The position numbers and the translations under genes were made by a program. From assembly GCA_037126765.1 (NCBI GenBank), contig JBBCBC010000016.1, positions 868,001 to 932,000 of the forward strand: 64,000 nucleotides of DNA. Direction: 5' to 3'. How positions within the stretch are numbered: the first letter of the stretch is position 1; each line of letters starts with the position of its first letter. The notes under the pieces were generated by a model that was not told the DNA's origin, made no database searches, and saw only the letters and a list, made by a program, of their open reading frames with translations. This document shows, piece by piece, positions 48,101 to 60,109 of the stretch. The DNA comes from Stenogyne calaminthoides. Taxonomy: Eukaryota > Streptophyta > Magnoliopsida > Lamiales > Lamiaceae.

Positions 48101-49100
48101 CATCAGTTGTACCTTCCAACTAGTATGCATTTAAATTCTTTAGTAATTACAGTAATTCCATTTGTTGTTGTATTCAGTTATTTCAATAAAGCAGCCTTAA
48201 TAAGAGAGGGTGAAATCCAGGCAGATGGGAAAAACTCGAATCCATGGAGGCTATGCAGCACCCAAAAAGTAGAAGAAACAAAATGTATAGTGAGAGTGAT
48301 ACCAATCTGGGCTTCAGGTATCATTTGCTTCACAGCAATGGCCCAGCAAGGCACATTCACAGTATCCCAAGCCATACAAATGGACCGTCACCTCAGCCCC
48401 AAATTCCAAATCCCAGCCGGTTCCCTCTCTGTCATCTCCATGATCACAATCGGCCTATTCCTCCCTGTCTATGACAGGATCCTCGTCCCGTCCATTAGAA
48501 AGGTGACACGTGTAGAAGGAGGCATAACCCTTCTTCAGAGAATGGGAATCGGCATTGTCTTTTCCCTCATGTCCATGGTCGTGGCCGGCCTAGTGGAGCG
48601 AATGAGGCGCCCATGCCTTAGACGCGCGCACGCTGGGCCGGGCGGGATCGCGCCCCTGTCCGTCTTCTGGCTGGCCCCGCAGCTGATACTCATGGGGTTC
48701 GCCGAGGCGTTTAATATTATTGGGCAGATTGAGTTTTATAATAAGGAGTTTCCGGAGAATATGAGCAGTTTGGCTAATTCTCTATTCTCGTGTACTATGG
48801 CCGGGGCTAGTTATCTTAGTGCATTGTTGGTCAACATTATTCATAAGACGACGGCCAAGCACGGGCGGCCCGATTGGCTGACGAGCGATCTTAACGACGG
48901 GAGGCTCGAGAATTTGTACTTTTTGATTGCGGGTTTGGGGGTGCTAAATATGGTGTATTTTGTTTGGGTGGCCAGGGGGGTATCAGTACAAGAGTAGGTT
49001 CCGAATTGAGGACGATGATGAACGGAGTCTTGGTTTTGATATCGAGCTTAATGGTGTTAAGAAAGTATCAAGTCTGACTGATGATTCAGCATATGTATGA
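45125..49100 (+). pseudogene. NPF2.13-like: NPF2.12/2.13-like transporter (NRT1/PTR family) with two frameshifts
   Basis: NPF2.12 and NPF2.13 of Arabidopsis are low-affinity plasma-membrane nitrate transporters; NPF2.13 loads phloem for remobilisation. Exons are 45125-45320, 46026-46243, 47260-47812 and 48178-49100, with GT-AG borders. Features include KKPGGWKSMPYILGNETCER (the ExxER motif at residues 68-72), RPCSIPFGVDQFD, FFNWYY at about 215-220, YVKPEGSVFTSIVQ, WRLCSTQKVEETKCIVRVIP, QGTFTVSQAIQMDRHL and GQIEFYNKEFPE. Two single-base frameshifts break it: one base is missing near 47593 (GGAATTCGGCGG, where GGAATTCCGGCGG would keep frame), and one G is extra in the G6 run at 48975-48980. Correcting both gives 1890 nt, about 629 aa, the family's normal length. 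Uncorrected, translation stops at 47784. Everything else looks intact, so assembly error is as likely as pseudogenisation. Confidence 0.9.
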
Positions 49101-50585
49101 GGGTTTACACGTTCTGGCCCTCTGAATTAATCGGTCTTTAGATCGGATACCATGTTATTAAAAATAAAAAAATGTACGAGGGGTTTGTGTTGTGGTTATT
49201 AATCTAAAGATGCAGTTGTTTATGTTGCTAATATGACTTTAATTCCGCGGTTTGAAATCTCTTAGTCTTACTTTTCATATTTCATTATATGTTTTTGCAA
49301 CACGATAGTTCTATGCATTGATCTATTTTAGTTCTTTTTTGCTGAGTCGATTTTGTATGCACCAAGTGAACCGTGTGCTTCATATTGTATTTTAAAACAT
49401 ACAACTTGTTATATTTGAATATACAATTTATTCTGTCAAAAATATATATATACAATTTATTTACACTGAAACGTGTAATTATGAATATATGAGATTCAAA
49501 ATTGAATCTTCATTGTAAATAAATTGTATATTCTTAAAATATAATATGTGCACTTACTGCACAAAAGACCCACTCTTTTCCACTTATTTTATTTATCATT
49601 TTCACATTTTTTTTACATTTTTACAACTTTCAATAAATTACACTAATTATTATATAATCATTCAATAATTATAATAACATAATAATCTATCTAAATCTCA
49701 AAATAAATATACAATTTTGTAAAACAGACAAATTTTTTACCAGCGTGAGTAATATAGATTTTAGAAAGTGGATATTTTTTTATTAAGTTTCACACTTTTT
49801 AGTATTGAACATGTTCGTTTGTTTCATTAAAAAATAGAGTCCTTGAATCCAGGAATTGCATGTCACATCATGTAACAGAAACACTGTTTTATTAATTTAT
49901 TTTCTAGTGTTATGAAAAATAAATTGTTTAGAAAATTTAATATTATAAATCAGTATATTAATTTATAAACTTTGTGTAGAAATTCCTCTAAAGTCTAAAC
50001 CAGAAACCAGGAATGCCAAACTTCAACCTCATTTAATTTAAAGCATTTATATATATATATATATATCTACAAATATTTCGTTACGTATCTCTAGAATATT
50101 CAATAATTCTATTATTGTTAGTCGACTTATAATAAATACGTCGTGTCTATGAATGTTCAACTGTCAAACATTACACGTGGAATTACTGTACAGCATTTGA
50201 TTATAAAAATCCAAATTCGTAGAGTTGGTACTGATAGAGAGACAAATTTGACTAATTATGATGACCAACTATTTTAATTTTTAACTTGTTCTCGTTCAGG
50301 AAAATAAGAATTAATTTGGGCATCCAAAATGTTCCAAAGATGTGACATTTAGGTACCCACTTTCAAAGAAATTAATTAGTTTAACTTAATTATTAATTTT
50401 TAACATTATCATTTAAGTACCCACTTTCAAAGAAATTAATTCGTTTAGCTTAATTATTTTTTAACATTATGCTTACTATGCATCAATAATTGTGGCAACA
50501 TTATCATAATCCCATTTGATAATTAAGGATGGACTTTATTATAACTGCCACTGTGGATAGATTCAAGGGCATAGCATAATTTATT
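49101..50585. other. NPF 3' flank and intergenic sequence
   Basis: A foldback at about 49376-49550 pairs TGTATTTTAAAACATACAA with TTGTATATTCTTAAAATATA. A direct duplication of about 62 bp at 50350-50470 repeats TACCCACTTTCAAAGAAATT. No gene is seen. Confidence 0.5.
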
Positions 50586-51530
50586 GGGAAAAACTTCAGA
50601 TGCAATATCGCATAAGTTTATATGTCTGCATTTCAAATTAATTTAATTTCATGGGTCGATCGTTTACCATGTAATCCAAGCCCGCTTCTTTTCCCACGTA
50701 GGGTTCTTCTTTTTTTTTTTTTCATGGCGTTTTTTTTTTTTCCTACCGTGATTCTGATGGTGAGTTAAGGCCCTTCTGTTATTTTTCCTCACGATTTTGT
50801 GATGCGGTTTTTCAGATCCTCACTCTTCTCTCGCTGTTCTTTCAATCTGTAATTTTTGGATCAAGATTTTTTTTTTTTTTATCTTGGTTTTTATTCATGT
50901 AAGAACATTATTTTGTTCATATAGTAACAATATTTTGTTCATATAATGTACATCGTTGTTCTTTTAAATCTATAATTTTTGATCGGCGATTTCTTTTTTC
51001 GCATCTTGTACTAATTTTTGTTCATGTGGAACACGTTTTTTTCTTCATAGGGTAACATTTTTTTGTTCATGTAGAAACACATATTTTTTAAATAATATGT
51101 AACATCATTACACACATGACGTCGTAATACTAAATGAATACTCATGTGTTACCATATAAATAACAATATGTTACCATATAATAATGTATTTAAAAAAAAA
51201 AAAATGTAATTTTTATTTCACATAGTAATACATTTCGTTTCTATAAGTATCACATTTTTTTTCATTTAGTAACACATAAAAAATATATTTTAAAAATTAT
51301 GTGCCAAATAGGAATTGAACCTACAACCACATATCTAAACCACTAGACTACAACACATACTTGATAAAAATATTATTCTATAAATATATATCCACACGCG
51401 CCAACTCACAAAATCCCAACAACCCTCGACCAGGTTCGCTCGACCAAGCCTTGACCCATGAAGTTTTTAAGAAAATAATTTTAAATATAATGTATTGCAT
51501 ATATCAATAGGGTGCAATATTTAACAGTAG
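50586..51530 (-). repeat. Repeat family with internal tRNA-like segment, copy C
   Basis: It starts near CAGATGCAATATCGCATAAG and ends near GGGTGCAATATTTAACAG, the same AATATTGCA-type ends as copy B. The middle has AATCTGTAATTTTTGGATC and GTTCATGTAAGAACA-type repeats. The minus strand has A box TAGTCTAGTGG (complement of 51340-51350) and perfect B box GGTTCAATTCC (complement of 51311-51321). The gap between boxes is about 12 nt shorter than in copy B, so the tRNA fold is incomplete here. A T-stem GTAGG/CCTAT pairs fully, with one wobble. Confidence 0.65.
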
Positions 51531-52204
51531 TCCTACTCTAATTTATATACATTACACGGTATAATTGGGTTGCATTTTTAAAATATATTATTTATTTTAT
51601 TAAAAAAATATTACTCCAATTTATTATTATTAAGGTTTACTGATGCACATGAGCGTGTTATTTTTTATCTGTTCATATTAATATATTTTAATTTATAAAA
51701 ATTCATTTTACTTAATTCATAAGTATGATATTATATAATTAATATTAAAATTTTCACCTCCTTTAACATAAATTCTATAGATTTAGGGAGGAAAAATAAA
51801 AAAAAGTCTAATCCATTTTCTTGAAAAGTTTGAATATTTAAAAAAAAAAAAGCAAATAGAGAAAGGAATTCTAAATTAATGAAGTTTTCTTGTGTTCAAA
51901 TTGGTTGAACCATATGATAGGGGTATGGCGTGTGCGGTATGCTTGCACATGGACATGGTCACATGATAACGTAGTAGAGATCCAAACGAAACAGAATCGC
52001 ACTATTTTACGGAAATATCTTTGTCCCATTCTTGATTTTGTCTCAAATATATATATTTTATAAGAATATACTAAATAAGTAAATATCTTATTATGAAAAT
52101 GCACCAAATTGGCCACTTACAACTTGTTATAACCTTTTCTAATTTTTACACACTTTGCACAAAAGAAAATATACCCCTATATTATCTATCTATATCATTT
52201 ATGT
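51531..52204. other. AT-rich intergenic sequence
   Basis: Nothing gene-like is visible. A poly-A run lies near 51840-51852. Confidence 0.45.
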
Positions 52205-53205
52205 ATTCCCTCTGTCCCATACTCAACTGAACACTTTCCTTATCGGGCGTTTCATACTTAACTGAACATTTCCTAAAATATAAATACCCACTTTATTTAA
52301 CACCCTTCACTTTATCACTTATTTACATCTATGCCACTCACTTAACCCAATTTATTATCCCACCCAATATCACTATTCCCCTAATTAACCGGCCCATATT
52401 AATCTTGAACTAACCCTAACTCTCATTCTCACTCATTTGCTTTGCCCCCATCCCATCGAAAACCCTAGCCTCTCTCTTCTCTCTCTTCTTGTATCCGCCT
52501 CAAACACCATTGTTGCTCTCTGTAAATCCATTGTTGATCTCTGTAAATTCATTCTTGCTCACAACTCTCTGTAAATCCATCGTTTTCTCTCAGAATCTAA
52601 ACATGGAATCAAAACCCTAATCTTCCATCGCCATTCATCTTCATGGCGACATCGACGATTTTAAGGCTTTTGAAGCATTCGGTTTTATGATTATTGGTGA
52701 GAGAAAAAGGAGCTTTCGATTCTCAAAACCCTTGTCCGTAAAACGGGAAGAAAGAGTTAAGAGGGAGATGGAGGCGATGGAGGCGAGAAATTGAAGCCCC
52801 GATGTTGTATTCCCCGATTTTTATGATCGGATGTAGGTTCTCCCGATTATACGCGAGATGGTTGTTCAAGACTCTTTTTGTCCTTCCGATTTGCCTCTTC
52901 TTCCGATGATGTTACATCATTGTGCGAGCCGATGCCCCAGAGTTTACCAACGTTCTTCTCTCGATAAGGAGTTTTGGTTGCACGAGTCCCAAAGGTCGTT
53001 TGTTGAGATGTTAATAATCCTTATTCCTTCGCAAAAGAGCTCATTTACGTTATACCCATCCTTTTTTTTACTTTCATGTTTCTATATGGCATGTAATGGT
53101 TTTGTTTGTGTTAATGCAACCTCTAGAAGTTTAAAATTTTCTAGATTAGGATGCTTAACATAAGCCCCATGATTATAATAAGTTATGAGGGTGTCAAAGG
53201 ATGTT
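52205..53205. mobile_element. Mariner/Stowaway-type terminal sequence and unidentified flank
   Basis: TTCCCTCTGTCCCATACTCA followed by ACTGAACACTTTCC at 52206 is a typical Tc1/mariner-Stowaway end, with a partial echo (CATACTTAACTGAACATTTC) 45 bp inside. It could be the far end of the mariner element whose transposase lies at 54.3-57.6 kb, but I found no matching opposite end near 58 kb. From about 52440 to 53160 there is CT-rich, leader-like sequence and a 101-codon frame (52858-53163) that I do not recognise. Confidence 0.45.
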
Positions 53206-54090
53206 TGTTTGTTGGCTATTTTATGGAAATTTGGTGAACTTGTGTTAATTCAACCTCTAGGATGATTGTTGGTTGTTTTAAGATGGAAATTTGGTGAACT
53301 TGTGTTAATGCAACCTCTAGGATGATTGAACTAGACTAGGATGCTTAAAACATGCCCTATGATGTCATTATAATATGAGGGTTTAATGAACAATGGCTCA
53401 ATCACAACTGTAAGTGTGTTTCTTGTGTTATCTGTTGTATATGTGCTGTTTTAAGATGGAAATTTGGTGAACTTGTGTTAATGCAACCTCTAGGATGATT
53501 GAACTAGACTAGGATGCTTAACACATGCCCTATGATGTCATTATAATCTTAGGGTTTAATGAACAATGGCTCAATCATAACTGTAAGTGTGTTTCTTGTG
53601 TTATCTGTTGTATATGTGCTGTTTTAGGATGAAAATTTGGTGAACTTGTGTTATCTGTTGTATATATGTTGTTTTAGGATGAAAATTTGGTGAACTTGTG
53701 TTATATGAACTATTCTATGTTGTTTTATGATAAAAATTTGGTGAACTTTATCACATATTTGTTGTATATATGCTGTTTTAGGATGGAAATATGGTGAACT
53801 TGTGTTATATGTTGTATATATGCTGTTATAGGATGAAAATTTAGTGATCTTGTGTAATATGCTGTATATATGCTGTTGAATATTTGGTGAACTTGTGTTA
53901 TCTGTTAGGATGAAAATTTGGTGAACTTGTGTTATCTGTTGAATATATGCTGTTTTAGGATGAAAACTTGGTGAACTTTATCACATATCAGTTGTATATA
54001 TGCTGTTTTAGGATGGAAAGTTGGTGAACTTGTGTTGTCTGTTGTATATATGTTGTTTTATCTGTTTTAGGATGGAAATCTGTGTAATAA
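53205..54090. repeat. Minisatellite, units of about 50 bp, with a higher-order repeat of about 175 bp
   Basis: The phrases GAAAATTTGGTGAACTTGTG and TTATCTGTTGTATATATGCT with GTTTTAGGATG recur about fifteen times. In the left part they are embedded in a longer repeat (AATGCAACCTCTAGGATGAT, GATGCTTAACACATGCCCTA, GGGTTTAATGAACAATGGCT) present about twice. Units vary by substitution and deletion. No coding. Confidence 0.8.
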
Positions 54091-54266
54091 ATCTGTCTAT
54101 GCACCAATTACATATCCAAAAGCCATTCATTTCATAATTAGAGTCAAAATACAAACCAAAACGTTTAGTATGTTTACTGCTTAAACAGTTCCTGCCCTAG
54201 AAGTTTATCTACTTCTATGTTTATGCAGTAAACATTCATAGGCACTAATACCCTACTAATGGACTA

Positions 54267-57200
54267 CTAATACCCTAAATCCCTCATTAGATTGACCAAA
54301 TCATAGACACTTCCAACTCCATTAGCAGGATGCAATAAGTATTCTATGCATTCCCTTACTAAACTCTCATCTACTTCAAGATTATCAGGGAGTAATCCTT
54401 GATAACTCAGTGAGTCTTTGCCCATGTGTGGTATCTGGAAAGTGTTATCTCCTTTAACCTTCAACATTTCTATGCAACAACCCTGCAAGCTAAGAAAAAC
54501 TTTGTTAAGATTAATTGTTGTTAGTTGTTCAAATGAAATTGCCAAATTTTCAATTAGATCAACAACAGTTTTGGCCTTTTCTTCTGTTGTAATGCCTGAA
54601 TTGATGCAAAGTACCCCAAATCATTAATATTTGTGTCAGGAGAATTGGGTGGTTGGCAAAGCATGTTAATGTTGAAACCATCAGATATAGCTACAACTCT
54701 GAAATCTTGATCATTGTTTGAAATGTGTGGTTTGGCATTGTCTTGCTGGATCCAGATTTGTTTGCTTGCAGTTGCAGGCCATTTCTCTTTAATTGCTGGT
54801 ATTATCTGTAAAATAAAATGAGTAACCAACAAGGGTTAGGGTACTTGCTCCATTTATTAAAACTATGTTAAGGATACTCATGTTAGACACTAAATGATGA
54901 ATATTTTCTGATAGTCTAAGAATATAGACACACACTATTAGGCAAGTAACCAACTATGATTGAATTCGTGTTTAGGATACTTGATCATGACATTAAATGA
55001 TGAACATTTTATGATAGTAACCAACTATGATTGAATATAGGTTTAGGATACTTGCATATAAGACACTAAATGATGAATACTTTCTGATTGTCACACTAGT
55101 AATGCAAGTAACCAACCATAATGAAAGTACCTGATTGATAATGCAACCCTTCATTATTTCCTTGGTTATGGATTCAATATTTTTTGTCTCCAATGTGCCT
55201 TTCAATCAGTTATTGTTGTTTCTCATTGCTGCAACTTCTTTAGTGAAGGGAAACATCCATATCTTTCCATCAAATAGAAGTGTACCATCACTTAAATATA
55301 TAGGTCTCCCACAACACAAATAAACATCACTTTTGTTATAAACCTCTTACTTTTTAAAAGTCCTGTGTCTTCGCTTTGTTCGATGGCGCTTTTTGAATCT
55401 ACTTAGTAGTTTTTTGTTATATAAAACCACTTCTCATCAATGTGGATTACATTGTGCATGTTGTTAAACTTGATGAATTTATCTTCCCTATCAAGATAGA
55501 GATGACTCAAACTGTATTGTACCCTAGCAAGCTTGTTAGCATCTGTAAGACTAGGCTCAATGGTATTTGTATGTGCTTTGATTTGGCCTTCCTTAATCCA
55601 TCTATCCACTATGGATTTACTAACCTTTAATCCATCTGTTAGGTCTCTAATGGTAGACCTATCATCCAATGAATGCTTTTGACCTTCTCTTGGGATTATA
55701 TTTAAAAGTATGCTTTTACTTTGTATAATCATACCGAAGTTTCGCCTTATTTATTGAAATAAATTATTTATCATCGATGCTTTAAATATCATCAATGTTA
55801 CATATTTTTTCGCATAATGCTTCAATAAGAAGACGTGTTACATTATAGTTAATTTAGTGATACCAAATCACGAGAAGATTAAATTAACGGTCCTTGTAAC
55901 TAAAAAGTACACATTCACGACCTAGATTGAAATGAACAAACCATCACGAAAGGTTGAGGTGTAAGACTCGATTGACTTGTCTTGACGAAGAGATTGCACC
56001 AAAATCATCATGATGCATCCGAATAGGACCTACGTGAGGATAAATTCTTCAAAGATCGAAAATAGAAGAATTATACCTCGGTGGTTCATTATTTCTTAAT
56101 ATCCGTCCATTAAATAGGATCGTAGGCAATCAATACTCGTTGCTTTGACTTATGATGGGAAGAGGATCATTGAGATTCAATACCTTGTATCTTGGGCAAT
56201 GATATTGGTTACACGACGATTGCTAAGATTTAATACGGTGAAACGTGTGCAAGTACGTCTTGTTTGATTTGTCCCCTCGAGGAGCTCATAAGGTTTATCA
56301 TACCAAATCTTGCAAGTGGAATTAATTTATATATGGATAATAATGTTGAGTCGTTCATAACCAAGGAAAAAAGATGTTAGTTAATATAGAGTTATTTCAG
56401 TGGCTTAAATTAATTAATGGACTGGATAATCTTAAACACGAGAAATAATAACCGGGAGTCATATTAACAGTAATATGGGTTAAGATGGATAGTGCAATAT
56501 TAATTATGTAGTGGGATTAAATAATATTTATGGGCTTGAATAATATTGTGGCTCAATATTGAAAAATTCAAAAGTCCATTTGGCCCCAATCTTAATTCTC
56601 CTAAAGGCCCCCCCAGAGCCCAAACATAAAGTCCAATAACTCAAAAAATGTGTTTAAAATAAAATAAATTATTGTTGCCTAATTTTTCATGATTTTCGAA
56701 AATTATGAATAAAAGAGGGAGAAAGATTTTCTTTGAATTTTGTTATGGAATGAAGATAAGTATTCTTGGAATACAAGATTATCTCATTAAATTCAAGAAA
56801 TTTCCCACTTTGCTATTTATAATGAAATTCTCGAACTATGCCATAACATAAGGAGGGAAGATTTTATTTGGGAGATATATTGGGAAATAGAATATATTGG
56901 ATATATTCAAGATTGTTTCTTGGAGAAAGAAGCGAGAAATTTCTCAATCTCCCCTAAACCCTAATATTTTCATCCCCCTTGTAGATATAAATAGGGATGA
57001 ATTTTTCATCCCCAATCTGAATTCCATGTGTTGGAATAATTAAAATCCACAAAAGTGGTACAACATAATTTTTTTATTTTTCCCTTTTGTTAATTGTTTT
57101 ATAGTGTCCTTCCAATCGAATTGACGAGCAAGGACTTGTGAATACTTGGGAAGACTTTTTGGTGTGTTTCGTGTAACGGGATCCACCTTCTAGATTTGTT

Positions 57201-57650
57201 GCCACTTCAAGAGGTTAGTTCACGTAAACTCCTAGTTTTTTCCGCACGCGCAGGATTTATGTGATTTAACTTGTATACATGATTTGTTGTTGAATTATTA
57301 TTTGAATTAATATAGGATTAATTCATGCTAAGAATAATTGTCGTAATTAAATTTGTATTTAAATTCATCCCGAATAGATCCGGCACCACTATTCCCCAAC
57401 ATTCCCTTCATCCAAATATTGCTTTCAATATATCGGCTTTCCTTTCTATGTGAAACAATTTGAATTGGCTTACCTTCACCCATTTGCTTTGTTGCAAAGG
57501 AGCCAGAGAGAGGCGGACAAAGATTGAGAGAAACTCCAAATAATCTACTAGCTTCACTGAATCCGCCATACTTGGGTACACCATTCACCTAACTCTCTTA
57601 ACATATGTTGCACAAGCTTATTTTTGTCTTCAAAGCTTAAATGCTTGTGT
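54267..57650 (-). pseudogene. Mariner-like (plant DD39D) transposase pseudogene, split by a solo LTR
   Basis: Read on the minus strand: N-terminal pieces (GGFSEASRLFGVS, KQMGEGKPIQIVSHRK) at 57590-57403; then the solo LTR; then KHSLDDRSTIRDLTDGLKVS, WIKEGQIKAHTNTIEPSLTD and HIDEKWFY (first catalytic D) at 55680-55403. Next come GRPIYLSDGTLLFDGKIWMF and FTKEVAAMRNN, a stop, then LKGTLETKNIESITKEIMKG. A GT-AG intron spans about 55128-54807. Then come IIPAIKEKWPA, WIQQDNAKPHI (second D), and PPNSPDTNINDLGYFASIQ with the third D in NDLGYF, the plant mariner signature. A frameshift near 54560 precedes FEQLTTINLNKVFLSLQGCC. The stop, the frameshifts and the LTR make it dead. Confidence 0.9.
55690..57401 (+). 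mobile_element. Solo LTR (about 1.71 kb), second copy, inserted in the mariner transposase
   Basis: It is collinear with the LTR at 1059-2892. Shared landmarks are TTACTGAAATAAATTATTTA-like text at the start, GGTTATTATTTC-type middle text, the TATAAATA box (56986-56993), ATCCCGAATAGATCCGG near the end, and the CCCCAACA terminus. Flanks TTCTC (55685-55689) and TTCCC (57402-57406) look like a 5-bp target duplication with one mismatch. The expected leading TG is missing, so the left end is slightly eroded. It is in the same orientation as the first copy. Confidence 0.85.
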
Positions 57651-58061
57651 GTTTTGAACATGTTGTACTAACAATTCATTTATTTCTTGTGGCAGAATTT
57701 TTTTGAAGGTGTATTTATGGTGATTTGAAGGTGTTGGTGTGCTTTTATGTGGTTGTAATAGGTTTTCAAATTTTGTAATAGGAGGGAAATTTTGTATTTA
57801 GGAGGAATTTCAGACATTTGGTGTATTTTGGAGGGAATTCTGTATTTAGGAAAATGTACTTTCAAGCAAATTTATTTTGTATTTGTATTTGTTCATTGAA
57901 CAAAGAAATTGACTTTTTAAGTGTCGATTTTTTGTAATGTTCTTTTGCAACCTCATTAGCAGATTTTTTAAGGGGTTAATTAACCCTCTAATAAAGTTGA
58001 ATCACCTTTTCAATAAAGTAGAATTCACCGTCTATCCCCAACTTTATCACATAAAATACTA
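57651..58061. other. Flank between the mariner remnant and a MITE
   Basis: TTTGTATTTAGGA is repeated at about 57794 and 57839. No opposite end for the mariner element is recognisable; ACTTTATCACATAAAATACT just before the MITE is reminiscent of subterminal mariner sequence. Confidence 0.4.
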
Positions 58062-58306
58062 CTTCCTCCTATTCAAAAATATAAGATGTTTTTGACTTAT
58101 CAGATTATTTACTTTTTATTTGATGTTTTGGCTTTTATTTCCCTACATTCTTATTTTAATATTTTTCTTTTACTTTCTTTGTTTTTTACTCTCTATCATA
58201 TCATTAGAGATAATTTATCATTAAATAAGGCTAATTTTGGTATAATTTTTCTTTATTAATAAGCGTGCAAAAGACCAAAACATCTTATATTTTGAATAAG
58301 AAGGAG
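58062..58306. mobile_element. Stowaway-like MITE, TSD TA
   Basis: TA flanks it at 58060-58061 and 58307-58308. The left end CTTCCTCCTATTCAAAAATA and the right end read inward CTCCTTCTTATTCAAAATAT continue into ATAAGATGTTTT on both sides. Length is 245 bp, non-coding. Confidence 0.8.
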
Positions 58307-58308
58307 TA

Positions 58309-59170
58309 TTAAACATTTTTTTCTTAAAACTCGCACATACAGTAATTGTGCGGTTGAGTGAGGGGTATAATTTATCAAAATGTATCTGTCACCTGTACTT
58401 GCAATAATGTAATTTGCAGATATAATTTGTTTAGTTTATTAATGCAAGGGCATCGCTTACACCAAATTCCTTTCTTGTGGGACGGTCGCCTTTTTTGAGA
58501 AATAGTGCAACTGTATATTTTGAAAAGTAGAAAAATCATTTAATTTCTATAATGCTCATTTTAAAGTAAGATTTCGAATTTCATTTTGAAAAGTTAAAAG
58601 TTTCTATGATGCTTTTTTAAGTTAAGCCAATAAATAATTGGATGAGACATACTATAATTTTATTGATTTAACCGATTTTGTTTATTTGGTGAATTTCAAG
58701 ATAATTTATAATTAATATATTAAATTTAGTCAAAATGTGCAATCAATTATCAATCATTTCAGCATCAAGCATAAATCAAATGATATATATGCACACACTC
58801 GCGCGTGTGTATGAAAGAACACAATTTGAAATTGGTAGCTTTCGGTCTCATTATTCCGATCAACCAGCTTGATATGAATTGATTGATTCCGTTCATGAAT
58901 AACGAAAATATAGTAATCAATTATTTTTTGACAAACTGCATAATATGAGTACGATTTATCACAAATTAAACTAATTCCTCTTAAAGTGTTAAAAGATCTT
59001 CAACGCTCAAACTTATGTTATGGTATCGCCTTACGCAAGTTTGTTTTTTATTTTTTTTTTCCCTATCAATATCAAAATTACTAAACAATATTAATATGAA
59101 TCATTCTCATTACTTCTTCCATTACCCTAACAAACGGCCTCGAATACTTTTAAAAAGAAATGGCTACCAA
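58309..59170. other. Intergenic sequence, no gene seen
   Basis: AT-rich. A degenerate member of the TACGAGAC/GTGTTAAA foldback family may lie at about 58940-59035. A short CGCGCGTGTGT stretch lies near 58800. Confidence 0.4.
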
Positions 59171-60109
59171 ACACGCCCCCAAAAATCCTCTAAACACACC
59201 CCATTTGTTAAGACACCCCAATAAAATTTAAAAAAAATAAATTGTATTATTAAACACACCCCATTTCTTTCCTCCTATTATTTCTTCTATTAAAATTGAA
59301 AAATAACACTTTCCTACCATTCATTTTCTCATTAATATTTCTCCTAAAAAAATCATTTGATTCTTTTCAGATTCATTAATTTTTTATGAAAAATTATTAG
59401 AATTTTATATAAATTCAGAAGTATATTATAAAAAAATCAATTAATTTTTTTCAAACATAAATAAATTCAAAAAATTAATTAAAAAAAATCTCCAAAATCA
59501 TAAAAAAGGCCGAATACAAAATAAAAATATTAAAAAAATTAACTAAATTTTAAAAAAAAAAATTACAAAAAAAATGATAAAATCAAATAAAGTCTGTAAA
59601 ATATTTAAAAAAATCTATATCTAAAAAATAATTAAATTAAAAAAAAATCAGTAAATCTAAATAAAAAAATTAATTAATTAATTTTGGAGATTTATTATAT
59701 TTTTAATATTTTATTTAGTTTTAATTTTTTTTTTCTTAACTTACTTATTTTCTAAGATTTCATTGATTTTTATAATATTTTAATTTAATTTTTTTTAGAT
59801 TCTTTTTCGATTTTTGCTTATTTGATTAATTTAAATTTATTATTTTTATATTTTAATTTAATTTTTTAAAAAATTTCAATTATTTTTCCATGTATGAAAT
59901 TTTAAAAAATTAGATGTTCAAAAAATAAAGGATCAATTAAAGTGACAAAAAACTTGGAGGACTAAAATCAAAGTAAATAAAACTTAAAAGACAAATAATA
60001 ACCCATATTTATATAGTCATTCTAAATATATCTATTTTTGTCTTAAAAATTATGAGTGTGTTTAGAGAATTTTGGGGTGTGTTTAGAGAATTTTGGGGTG
60101 TGTTTAATG
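59166..60109. mobile_element. AT-rich MITE-like element with AAACACRCCCC inverted ends
   Basis: The left end AAACACGCCCCCAAAAATCC then TCTAAACACACCCC is mirrored at the right by GTGTGTTTAGAGAATTTTGG then GGTGTGTTT. The right end carries this unit twice in tandem. The roughly 880-bp interior is extremely AT-rich. AATGGC occurs on both flanks, but four bases separate it from the left end, so I do not claim a target duplication. Confidence 0.55.

Noticed and set aside
52858..53163. 101-codon frame as a gene
   Set aside because: No recognisable motif; it runs into T-rich and minisatellite sequence and lies beside a mariner-type end.
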